A DNA stretch of 64,000 bases, taken from NCBI RefSeq assembly GCF_020906515.1, contig NC_085849.1, positions 2,294,001 through 2,358,000 of the forward strand, given 5' to 3'. This document shows positions 1 to 9,948 of this stretch, in pieces. This DNA comes from Vanrija pseudolonga. Its lineage: Eukaryota; Basidiomycota; Tremellomycetes; Trichosporonales; Trichosporonaceae. Each line of letters opens with the position of its first letter. Within the stretch, counting starts at the first letter, position 1. A program made the position numbers and the translations under genes. The notes under the pieces are model-generated. The model did no database searches. It was not told the origin of the DNA and saw nothing but the letters and a program-made list of their open reading frames with translations.

Positions 1-831
1 ACGCCGCGCACTTTGGACCTCTCAACTCGATCGCGGTCACCATCTCGGGTGGGCGTGAGCTCGTGCTCACCGGCGGCGACGACGGCGTTGTTCGCGTGTG
101 GGACCTGGCTATCGACTCGAAGGAGCCGGTTGCCGAGTTTGACGATGGCCGTGACTGCCCCGTGACCGCTGTCGAGTGGAGCGCCGACGGCAACCAGTGC
201 TTCGCGGGTGGTGTCGACAACGAGGTCAAGGTGGGTGTTCGATGGCGGGCGCTGGGGTTGGGGTGAAAGGCATTGGCTGACGTCTCCAGGTGTGGGATCT
301 GCGAACAGAGAAGGTGCTGTACTCGCTCCACGGCCACACGGACACGGTCAGTTGTCATCAGGTGCCTCCAATGGGCTACAACTGACACCTCCAGATCGCG
401 TCACTCAAGCTCTCGCCCAATGGCCACTACCTCGCGACTTATGCTCTGGACGCCGCAGTCATCGTCTACGACGTTCGCCCCTTCTCCTCGGACCCAATGC
501 GCGTGTACCGAAGCTTGACCGGCGCGCCGGCGGGCTTTGAGCAGGCATTGATCCGGGTGGCATGGTCGAAGCAAGACAATGGCTCGCGGATAGCGGCTGG
601 CGGTGGTGACCGTACAGTGACGGTCTGGGAGGTTGAGACGGGAAAGATCCTGTACAAGCTGCCAGGACACAAGGGCACTGTGACTGGCGTCGACTTCCAC
701 CCCAGGTGAGTCGTGATGTTCCCATATCCCCTCCGATCATCACTAACTCCAACAGAGAACCGATCATCCTCACTGGGTCCAAGGACTCGAACATGCTCCT
801 TGGCGAGCTCGACGCGCAGGACTTTTCGTAG
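1..831 (+). CDS. SNRNP40: U5 snRNP 40 kDa WD40 protein (3' part)
   Basis: Partial at the 5' end; the open frame enters the window at base 3. Exons: 1-230, 290-346, 395-705, 756-831; all three introns are GT-AG. The product shows at least four WD40 blades (TGGDDGVVRVWD, FAGGVDNEVKVWDLRT, AAGGGDRTVTVWE and a last blade with ILTGSKDSNMLLGEL). The order of blades and the ending without a C-terminal extension match the U5 snRNP 40 kDa protein (human SNRNP40, fission yeast Spf38/Cwf17). That protein is a nuclear spliceosome component bound to Prp8 and Brr2. Family assignment rests on blade sequence and could in principle be another WD40 protein of similar size. Confidence 0.85.
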
Positions 832-1066
832 AGCAGGGCGAGAGTGTGTGAGGTTTGCGAGAGCGCATTTGAGTGGATCAGAGCTACAGCATGCAGTGTT
901 GCATTGGACTGGTGGTGGGCGCGTGCGTGCAAGCGCGCTGTTAGGTGTTGTTGATCCGGACCGGCGGTCAACTCCGGGCCGCCAAGTGGAGGTGGGGAGG
1001 GTGAGGGATGGATACAAAGACTGTCCGCATGACCATGCGGGACCGACAACCACCCATTTCAACACG

Positions 1067-1709
1067 ATGGCCTCGCAGACGGACGCGATTGTCGAGCGGC
1101 TCCTGGGGCGCAAGCCTCTGCCACCACTGGAACCAGGCAGCAAAGTGTGGGACACGGAGCTGGCGCGCGCCATCGCCGGGCTCGACGAGCACCGTTTCGT
1201 CATTGCTGGTGCGTCGCGTCTCCGGGATCGCGGAGTGTGCTCACCCACGCCGCAGCGCTACACCTCGCCAACGACGACATTGACGCCTGCCACAGGATAG
1301 CGCAGGCGAGCGAGGGGGTGGGTGGGTGGACTGTATCCTCCTCTGACTCCGCAGGACCCGACCGCAGACCTGCTGCACGCGACGCTTCACCGCCGAGAAG
1401 GCGACTACTGGAACTCGAAGTAGTGAGTGGCGCAGGCAGCCCGCAATGGAAGGCAGAAGGACGTGCGCTAGCTCACACGCCTCGCGCAGCTGGTACAGCC
1501 ACGTCGAGGACAAGCACGCCCTCGCACGCGCCGACGCCGCGGCGTTCGTCGACGCGTGCGCGGCGGCGGCGAAGGGCAAATCGGGCGGCTCCAAGCTGCA
1601 GCAGCGGCAGTGGGACGAGCTGCTCGAGCTCGTGCGGTGGACGCGGGAGAACTGCGCGCGCGGGGATACGGGGGGTGCAGACGACGAGGCAGAGCTGGAC
1701 GAGTATTGA
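1067..1709 (+). CDS. Conserved fungal protein of unknown function, 159 aa
   Basis: Exons 1067-1208, 1256-1305, 1355-1422, 1490-1709 join to a 160-codon frame. The second intron (1306-1354) appears to start with GC rather than GT (cag|gcgagc) and ends in gcag; this choice keeps the frame. The protein opens MASQTDAIVERLLG and has a helical middle with ALHLANDDIDACHRIAQ and LHRREGDYWNSKYWYSHVE, then an Ala/Lys-rich linker and an acidic end. The HRREGDYWN-x-YWY stretch recurs in uncharacterised fungal and bacterial proteins, but I cannot give a function. No signal peptide or membrane segment is seen. Confidence 0.75.
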
Positions 1710-2251
1710 TCAGGCCATTCATGTACGGGGTATCGTGTGCTCCTGGGGGAGAAGGGACGGACGGGGAAGCGTCATCAGCTAACTAACGGACGCCGGACCT
1801 CCGTGGTGGCGTTGGCCCGGCTTGGCCCCGTCGCCGCCGTTGTTGCTGTCATGACTCGTCGACTCGGTCGCGTATCGAGATGCGTGCTGGCGGTGCACAG
1901 CGCCGAGGTGGCAAGTGCCCGTTGTTGTCACTCTTATGTATTCCAACGCTGCTGCACCGAGTTCCAATCGCGGCGCCATTGTTGTTGCATTTCCAACCAC
2001 TGTACACTGTAGCGCGTGCCGCAAACGACATCACCTAGCGGCAAGGTCCGAGACTCGACCACCGCCCAAAACATTTTCCACCGACACGACCGTCTTGCGC
2101 ATCGCGTCACTGCTCCGTCAAGCACCAACAACAGGTCTAGCAAGCCCCGCAACAGAACGACAGCGATAGCCCCAGTCCCCCGGAGACGAGTGCATCATCG
2201 ATCGTAGCGTAGTGGCACCACCGGCCTCCGTCTCCCGCCCGACCTCCCACC
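1710..2251. other. Intergenic, tandem genes
   Basis: About 540 bases between two plus-strand genes. It must hold the 3' end of the upstream gene and the promoter of the carrier gene. I see no RNA gene, repeat or coding-like exon; short frames here lack the codon bias of neighbours. Confidence 0.5.
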
Positions 2252-3476
2252 ATGGCCTCGTCCGCGCCAGCCCTCTTCGGCGACGTCTCGATCGTAAGTC
2301 GCCTTACTGGCCCTCACGCCCCGCTCACCCCACGCCCAGGACCACGCCGTGGCCGGCTTTGGCGCCGGCACGGTCGCGACGCTCGTGATGCACCCGCTCG
2401 ACCTGGTCAAGGTGCGCTTCCAGCTGGCCGACGCGCGTGCGCCGAAACACCGGTTCGGGCGCGCGCTGTACGACGTGCTCGCGGACGCGGTGCGCGCCGA
2501 CGGCTGGCGCGGGATGTACCGCGGCCTCGTGCCCAACCTCGTTGGTGGGGCCGGTAGCTGGGGCCTGTACTTTTTGTTGTGAGTTGCTTGGGCTGGGCCG
2601 GGCGGGCCTGGCTGGGTTGTCACCTGGCGCCGAGCAAGGCTGCTCGCTCGCTCGCGCTCGCTCGCCGCTGACTCTTCCGCCAGCTACAACATGATCAAGA
2701 AGGAGATGCAGGGCGGCGACCCGACATACCGCACCTCTGCGGGCCAGCACCTGCTCGCCGCGGCCGAGGCGTCGGCCATCACGGCCATGCTGACCAACCC
2801 CATCTGGGTGGTCAAGACGCGCGTGTTCGCGACGCCAGCCAACGACCCAAACGCGTACAGCGGGCTGTGGCGTGAGTGATCGTCTTTCCGTCCCCGCCCG
2901 CGGTACTAATCGTCGTCAGGATCCCTCAGACGCATCTACGCCGCCGAGGGCATGCGCGGCCTGTACCGCGGCTCGTTACTCGCGCTTGTGGGCGTGTCGA
3001 ACGGCTCGATCCAGTTCGCGACGTACGAGGAGTTCAAGCGGCGGCGGATCGAGCGCAAGCAGCGCAGGTTTGCCGAGCGCGGCCGCGAGTGGCGGCAAGA
3101 GGACGAGAAGTTGGTACGTGGGCCAGGCGAGAGGTCGTGTGAGGCACCCGAGCTGACACCCGCGCAGACAAACACCGAGTACATCCTCACCTCTGGAGCG
3201 TCCAAATTCGTCGCTATCGCCCTCACGTACCCGTACCAGGTTGTGCGTGCACGCGTGCAGAACGGCGCCCCGGGAAAGGAGCAGTCGGCGCTCAAGGTCA
3301 TCGCCGACACGTACCGCCGCGAAGGCCTGCTCGCGTTCTACAAGGGCCTCGGCACCAACGCGATCCGCATCCTCCCCGGCACGTGCACCACGTTTGTCGT
3401 GTACGAGAACCTCGTGTGGGCGTTCCGCCGCCTCGCGCGGGCCAAGGAGCTCCGCGCGAAGGAGCAGCTCGCGTAG
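2252..3476 (+). CDS. FLX1: Mitochondrial FAD/folate carrier, SLC25A32/Flx1 type
   Basis: Exons 2252-2293, 2340-2578, 2684-2871, 2920-3113, 3168-3476 give 323 aa, the usual size of a mitochondrial carrier. Three tandem carrier repeats are visible, each opening with a PxDxxxxR-type signature: MHPLDLVKVRFQ, LTNPIWVVKTRVF and LTYPYQVVRARVQ. The second repeat with NPIWVVKTR and the GSIQFATYEEFK segment are typical of the Flx1/mitochondrial folate carrier branch, which moves FAD or folate across the inner membrane; that branch assignment is from family knowledge. Between repeats two and three there is a basic/charged loop (ERKQRRFAERGREWRQ). A pyrimidine-nucleotide carrier is the main alternative. 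Confidence 0.88.
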
Positions 3477-3778
3477 CCTGCTGCTCTCGGACACGAGGTT
3501 CATCTTGATTCTTGAGGAGACGGCGAGCGCAACGACACTACTCTGCAGCAGCAAGCACAGCGACACAGCATAATCGACGGCGCGGTTCTCCCGCAGTCGC
3601 CATCATTACCCAGCATTTCATTCCACGTAGAGGTAGTAGAGAGACGGAGGAAGTACATCCCCAAATGCATTTGTTACAAACAGCGCAGGATAGAAAAGAT
3701 GGGTTGGATAGGGGTGTAGTATCCATGTCTAGGGGGCAGAAGCCTGCTTCAAGTCGCCTGTATCGACGAAAAGATGTC
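3477..3778. other. Convergent 3' intergenic space
   Basis: 302 bases between the stop codons of two converging genes; 3' UTRs of both are expected here. No further feature seen. Confidence 0.5.
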
Positions 3779-6035
3779 TTAAATGTCCAGAGGGCGGCCG
3801 TTGCCGACCTCGGGCTCGAAGTCGTAGTCGGTGTGGCACGCCTTGTAGAAGTCGACCTCGCCGATCAGGGTGTGCATAGACGAGACGAACGAGTCGAGCG
3901 AGCACAGACCGTCGTCGTTGCGCTTGCAACCATTGATGCCGGTCAGCGGCACAGGCGCGTCGTTGAGGATGATGCGCACATAGCGCTGAGACTCGCCACT
4001 GGTGGTCGAGTGGTCGTCGTGCGAAGCGTTCGTCCCCACTGGGGCCTTGGCAGTCGACGCAGGGGTCGGCCTGAGGTGCTCCTCCTCGTCATCATCATCG
4101 TCATCGTCATCGTCGTCATCGTCGTCGCCGTGACGCTTCTCCTTGTCCTTGTCGTTGAATGGCCACCAAGACGGGCCGCTCGACTCGGTGTCCGCCACCT
4201 TCTCGCCACAGGTGAGCACCTGCACCTGAAGGTTGGTTGCGAAGGGGGCAAACTTGGACGTGATGAAGGACCAGTGCTTGGGGATGTGGTCAAGCGGGGG
4301 AGGACCCGACTCGGAGAACGAGGTGAGGTTGAGGGTCGGAAGGACTGGGACGGGTCAGAATACCTCGGGGATACCCGTACTCACGCTGGGCAAAGGTTGT
4401 GTCGTGCGTAAAGTCGATGTAGAGAGGGTCGTTGACTGGGAAGTGGAGGTCGTCGTGCAGGCTCGAGTTGGTGGTCGAGTTGAACTCAGTAACAGGCGTG
4501 TGGGTCAGACGCGCAGTGAGCTCCTGCAGCCATCCTAGGCCCTCGGCACGAGCAACTGGGCTACCAAAGCTCGCAGCGTACCACCAGTAGATGTCGCTGC
4601 GGTACTCGAAGCCCTTCCATTCCTTGTCGGTGAAGAGGTCGCAGAAGGCAGAGTGGCCAAGGGCGACGGTCTGGGGTGTTCAGCTAAGTCACAGCCACGG
4701 ATTAATAAATGCCCACCTCGTAAGCACACATCTCCATCATGTTGTTGACATCGGCGAGTGACACGTTGTATCCCTTGATGAGCTTCTGGACACGCTCGCG
4801 GGCGTCCTTGAGGAAGACGGCGTCCCACTCGGCGAGCTTGGCGCGGGTCTTGGGGTAGACCTTTTCGTCGTTAGGACACGAGTGGTACGGCGAGAGAGTG
4901 CAGTTGAAGCCCGGGGCCTCGATAATGACCTCGAGGTTGAACTGGTCCTCGTGAGGGATGCCGAAGAAGCCCGCAGCCCAGTTCTGGGCAGACCGCAGCA
5001 TGCGGCTGGGCACGAGTTAGTCCTCATTACCTCCAAGCCAACTCACTCCTGGGTCTCGGTGCGGAGCACGGGCAGTCTGCCGTTGAAGCGGTCGAGGAGG
5101 AAGCCATACTTGACACGAGCGGCCACACCAAGGTTGTACAGCTGCGAGCGGCCGAACGGCGTGAGCAGCTCGGCGCCGAGCTTGTAGTCCCAGTGGTTCA
5201 AGAAGGCGAGCTTGCCCCCCGCCTTCCAGCCCTTGACCGCGCCGAGCCGCTTGGCGAAGCCAGCGGGGCCGAGGGGGTTGGACGTGGGGTAGCGCGCACC
5301 GTGACGCTGGAGCCAGTGCATCTCATCCAGCTTGCAGTGGCGTGGGATGAGCTGCGACGACTCGGGCAGGCCATGGGTCTTGACCGTGTGGTACGGCGAG
5401 AGGTTGCCCCAGTGGTGGTGGATGTTGAAGTCGGACTTGCCAGACGGCGGGATGAGCGGCGAGACGCCAGTGTACTGGGGGAGATGGGGCGCCGTGACGA
5501 GGAGCGCGGGCCTGTGAGGTTAGCGGGGCACATCCCAGTGAGTCACTCGGGCCACTCACTCCTTGCCAGTGGGGGTCGGGCCAGCGTATCCAATGCTATC
5601 GGTGTCAGCGAGGTCTCACCGCCCAACTCACTTGGTGGGGAAGTTCTTGTCGTCGTTGGAGACCTTGAGGGTGGGCACGACGTGGTCAAGCCACTCCTTG
5701 ACGCTGGGCGGCAACGCGTCCCAGCTCAGCCCACCGATCTTGATGTCGTGCTGGCGGGCATAGTATGCGCCGCCTGCAGCGCTGAGGAGGAGCAGCGAGA
5801 GCGCGGCGCAGAGGAAGACGAAGGTCCTGCGGCCCTTTCCGCGCGGCCGGCGGCGCTTGAGCGCAGCAATCGGTGACGCCTGGCGAGGAGGGTACCCGGC
5901 CGCAGCGTACGACGGCGGCAGGAGCGGGTCGGACGCGCCGGCGCTGTACTCTGGGTCGTGGTCGTCGCGCGACTCCTGCAGCTCAAACTCCTCAGCGTCG
6001 GTGATGTCCTCTGGCTTGTCTCTATAGTGTGCCAT
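3779..6035 (-). CDS. Membrane-anchored histidine acid phosphatase
   Basis: Exons (high to low) 6035-5632, 5595-5560, 5511-5047, 5005-4717, 4670-4385, 4344-3779; 681 aa. Residues 71-92 form one hydrophobic segment after a basic stretch (KRRRPRGKGRR), so a type II anchor with a short cytosolic tail is likely. The lumenal part carries the branch-2 histidine phosphatase signature RHGARYP near residue 215 and the acid/base FTHD motif near residue 487. PTNIGYAGPTPTGKE and TETQDRMLRSAQNWAAGFFG are typical of fungal acid phosphatases/phytase-like enzymes, which hydrolyse phosphomonoesters at the cell surface or in the secretory pathway. An Asp/Glu run (about 4080-4130) interrupts the C-terminal third, probably as a surface loop. 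Substrate (phytate or other) cannot be read from sequence. Confidence 0.9.
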
Positions 6036-6741
6036 GGTAAAGAGCGTGAGTGGGTGTGGTTTGGGAAGAAGGAAGGAAAGAAGGGAGGAAGGATGAATAG
6101 AGTTGACGGGGAATGGCGATTGTGGGCCAAGAAGGTACCGCGCTCACGGGAGTGATATGGTGGCGGGTGGCGGCGGCGGCTGTGGCCGACGTTGGCAGTG
6201 GCCAGTCACCGTGACGATATACTGAAACTGCAACTACTGCTCTTTGTATCACAGCGGCAGTGTTTCGAGGTGCTGTTCTCTGTCACAGCACGCACCAGTG
6301 TAGCTGTGCAGCAGCCTGTGCTTGGCCTGCGGCAGTGCCAGCGTCGCCATCGCCAAGCTCACACCCACCGGCGATACCCGGCCGGTCCGGCGTTGCTGAC
6401 TCGCCAGCCAGTCCGCGACTGTACGCCCTTGTTCTCATGCATGCTGCGGTGGTCTCATATCTCCCCCTGCCCAGTACTGCACGCATGCATACATGCACCA
6501 CCTACTATCATGATCGCCGGCCGACTCGTCAACACTCGTTTTGACTCACCGCCGAGGACATTAGCCAATCTCCGCGCAGCGATTGAATCTCGCCCGTGAT
6601 TCTTCGCCTGGCTGCTGCTGCTTCGTTGCCGAGCCGCCCTCCGACACCCGTCGCCGCCGCCGCCGCCGCCGCCGGATCTTCATCGTTGGAAAATAACATT
6701 TCTCCCACTCGAACATCACTCCTCTCTACTCAACCCACAAA
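6036..6741. other. Divergent promoter region
   Basis: About 700 bases between the start codons of the phosphatase (minus) and the ferredoxin gene (plus). A CGCCGC-type simple run lies near 6645-6675 and pyrimidine-rich tracts precede the ferredoxin start. No coding-like exon or RNA gene seen. Confidence 0.5.
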
Positions 6742-7491
6742 ATGAGGTCAATGGCCGTCCTCCGCCGCGCAGGTGCGCTGATGCGCACCGCTGCGCCCGC
6801 CGCCCCCCTCGCGCAGCGCCCATCATTGCCCAAGTTCCGCGCCTTCTCCGCGACAACGGGTAGGTGCCGGCCTCGCTGACTCTGCTGACTTGATAGCCGC
6901 ACGACACGGCGAGCTGACACGCCCTGCGCCGGGAACTGGGTGAGCTGCACCGCACCTTAACCGGGCCAAGCTGACGCCCGCAGCATCAAGGTGACCTTTG
7001 CCGACTCGAAGGGAAACCCCATCAAGACGGTCGAGGGTAACGAGGGCGACGACCTGCTGTCCCTCGCCCACGAGCACGATGTGGACCTTGAGGGTGAGTT
7101 GGAGGTTGAGGATGGGGAGGAAGGCGTGCCTCCTAGGCCCCCTCGAACGCACCTCGATCCTAACTCCCCATAGGCGCTTGCGAGCGCTCCGTCGCCTGCT
7201 CCACTTGCCATGTCATCCTCGAGCCCGAGATCTTCGACAAGCTCCCAGAGGCCGACGACGAGGAGAACGACATGCTGGATTTGGCATTCGGCCTCGAGGA
7301 TACGTGAGTGTCAGGCAGCTTCAAAAAGCGTTCCCATTCCAGCTGCGCCGCCACGTGCATACGCTGACACTCGCAGCTCTCGCCTAGGATGCCAGGTCCT
7401 CCTCACCCGCGAGCTCGACGGCATGACGGCCAAGCTCCCTGCCGCCACGCGCAACATGTACGTTGACGGCGCAAAGGCCCGCACACACTAG
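6742..7491 (+). CDS. YAH1: Mitochondrial [2Fe-2S] ferredoxin (adrenodoxin type)
   Basis: Exons 6742-6859, 6897-6939, 6984-7093, 7174-7303, 7377-7491; 171 aa. The first ~45 residues are basic and Ala-rich without acids ([19 protein letters not shown]), as expected for a mitochondrial presequence. The core has the vertebrate/yeast ferredoxin cluster ligands at C93, C99, C102 (CX5CX2C) and C139, and the acidic partner-binding segment [18 protein letters not shown]. Yah1 donates electrons for mitochondrial Fe-S cluster assembly and for heme A and ubiquinone synthesis (family knowledge). Length and spacing match the family. It is read divergently from the phosphatase gene. Confidence 0.95.
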
Positions 7492-7776
7492 AGATCAGAG
7501 TGTCAGACGATGGGGGACGACGACGGCGCCGCTGGGAGGACAACCACTCTGCTGCAGACCAACGAGTTACATGCATATTTTCTTTGTATCGCTCTCACAC
7601 GCGAATGGCGTGGACAGTACAAGTCACATTGCTGCCAGAAGCCGAGAACATGCTAAGACCAAATCGATAGAGACTGTTGCCGTCTCTCAACCCCCCTCCC
7701 CTGTCAACCTCGAGTGTGCTGATTGATGTACCCATCTATTCCGGGACGATGCAGAAGTCGACGACCACAGCACACA

Positions 7777-9104
7777 CTATCGCCGGCCGTGTCCGACGGC
7801 CTGAGGCTGAGCGGCAGCAGCTGCAGCCCCGTCCTCCTCCTCTTCCTCCTCCTCCTCGGCATCCTCGTCGTCCTCGTCGTCGAACAGGCGGCCGTTCCTC
7901 GTCTCGGTGGGTGCAGTCTCGGCGTCCCCAGGACCGCCCTGCGTGTTCGCACCGTCCTTCCACCGTCCACGGTAGTCGACCTCGTCCAGCTCGTCGTATC
8001 TCTCAGGTCTCTCACGGAGCCAGCGCATGCGAGGACCGCTCCGTGCCCGCTCCGACACCTTGAAGCCGTAGATGCGAGGAACGTAGAGCTTGCCGAGGGC
8101 TGGTCGCTGGCCGCCATAGGGGTTGGGGTTGGCGAGTGGGTCGGCACTGAAGCCAGACGGGGATGGGGAGACGCCACCACGGTCCTGCGATGGTGTAGCT
8201 GATGAGCTGGCGATCGTCGCAGCGCTAGGGGCGAAGGGAGTGGAGAGAAGCTCAGGGTACGTCTGGAAGAAGAGCGGTCCAAAAGACGTGCCAAAGAAGG
8301 CACCGTCGACCTGGAAGTACTTGCTGCTGGGAGGCGAGTAGATGTCTCCACAGTTGGGGCAGTAGAGCTTGACGGTGTCAATACCCGGCATGTCGGACCG
8401 GCCGCATGGAAGAACGTGGGTTGAATGGCAGTACACGCGGGGGCACGCTCCAAAGTGGCCCGCCTCGTACTTCTCGACCTGTTCAGGTCAGCAGAGCCTT
8501 GGAATTAGGACAGAGGCCAGACGCACCATCATAGCCAGTCCGGGTTTGGTGAGGATGAACCTCTGGTGAACGAGGCCGTACAGGAGCTCGGCTGATGACT
8601 CGACGATCGAGACGTCTGGGATCTTGGACGAGTCCTCCTCTGCGCGTAATGTCAGATGCTGTCGCCTTGTATCTGTACACCTTCCTCGGCAACTTACCGG
8701 GCTCGACGTCCAAAACCATCTCCAGCGCCTCCTTCCAGAACGGCACGAGGGATTGCAGACCCGTCAGGTTGAAGTCATCCTCGATGAAGTCCTCGTGCAC
8801 CTCGCAGAAGTAGTCGTGTCCTGGCAGAGACGTGAACCAAGTCTTGGATGATGTCAGCTTGTGTCTCGGGCGGGTCGCGGACGGGTTGGTGGGCTGCTTG
8901 CGAGCAAGCGGCTGGTGACTCACGATCCACGTCAATGTCGATGTCTCATCTGATGATCCCTGCGAGGAAGAGTCTGCGTGTTGTCAGCTACCTTGCCCAG
9001 AGATCACCTGGAGCAAACTCACCAAACTCGAGCTCGTCCTCGTCCTGCTCGAGCTCGTCTGGGTGGAGTTCGCGGCTAGCCATGTCGACGTAGACGCGTT
9101 GCAT
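7777..9104 (-). CDS. CKB1: Casein kinase II regulatory (beta) subunit
   Basis: Exons 9104-9023, 8973-8924, 8842-8698, 8639-8527, 8478-7777; 363 aa. The order is an acidic N-terminus, the TWITWFTSLPGHDYFCEV core, DFNLTGLQSLVPFWKEALEM, and a zinc site with C142, C147, C170 and C173 (CPRVYC ... YCPNC). The LYGLVHQRFILTKPG dimer-interface segment is present. These are diagnostic of CK2 beta, which dimerises and docks two catalytic subunits. The C-terminus is extended by ~130 residues with a Ser/Pro linker and an acidic run. The first ATG in frame is at 9104; a second ATG at 9083 is possible. A coding-like stretch just upstream in another frame is described in the findings. Confidence 0.93.
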
Positions 9105-9948
9105 GAAAGGGGTCGCGGGTTGAAATGGGCGAAGCGGCCGCTGTCCGAGGGCTGCTCTGGTGCTGGGACTAGCTCGCCGAGGTCAAGGTGGCGAGAGTCA
9201 ACGAGGAAGGCGTCGGTGAGTCTAGGCAGTGATCAATTGCCAGCTCTGTCTGAAGGGAAGACGGGCGTCGTGGTCGGCGTTGCGTGCGACGATGTGTGTG
9301 TGTGTGTCACTGCAAGGTGATGGAGCAGGTCTCAACGGCCTGGGTGATGCACGAATGGGAGTAGTGCAGGAACGGCTCGATACGTGGACTCGAGGTTGCC
9401 GTAGTGTGTGTTGTTGATGTGTGGTGTGTGTGTGTCTATGCAAGAAATGATGTAGAGAGAGAGAGCTCGTCGACGATTGATACCCCGCCGTGTTACTTGC
9501 GACTTAGCAGCGTTCCAATGCAAGGACTGCCGTGCGGGGTCGGTGCCTCTGAATCCAAGCCAGCCAGTGCCACAACCGGAAAGTCTGACGGAAATATGAG
9601 CCAGGGCGCCTGGGTGGCTCGAGCCACGTGGGCGTGACGCGCTTTCTGGGACTCAGGCACGAACGAGCGTCAGGCTGGCTGGGCTGGCTGCGCGCTGGCT
9701 GGAGCCCAGCAGTTGTACGAGGCGGAGGCACCGAGGCGCACCGCCGTCACACACCACCACCACTGTCTGTTGGTGCATGCACCACCACCCCCTCCACTCT
9801 GACACGACGTGCTCAACCCCCCCCCCGGGCCAGGCATCTCCACCACATCTCTTTCTTCTCCTTCATCAGTCTTCCCCTGTTCGGGTCTGCCTTTATCCCA
9901 CTCTACTCTTCACCACCTTAACCTACACCAACACTCCACTAGCACATC
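9105..9948. other. Divergent promoter region with a coding-like patch
   Basis: Between CK2 beta (minus) and Rab GDI (plus). A (GT)n run lies near 9293-9307 and C-rich tracts near 9820-9830. On the minus strand roughly 9115-9220 reads like codon-biased protein sequence without an ATG. Confidence 0.45.
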
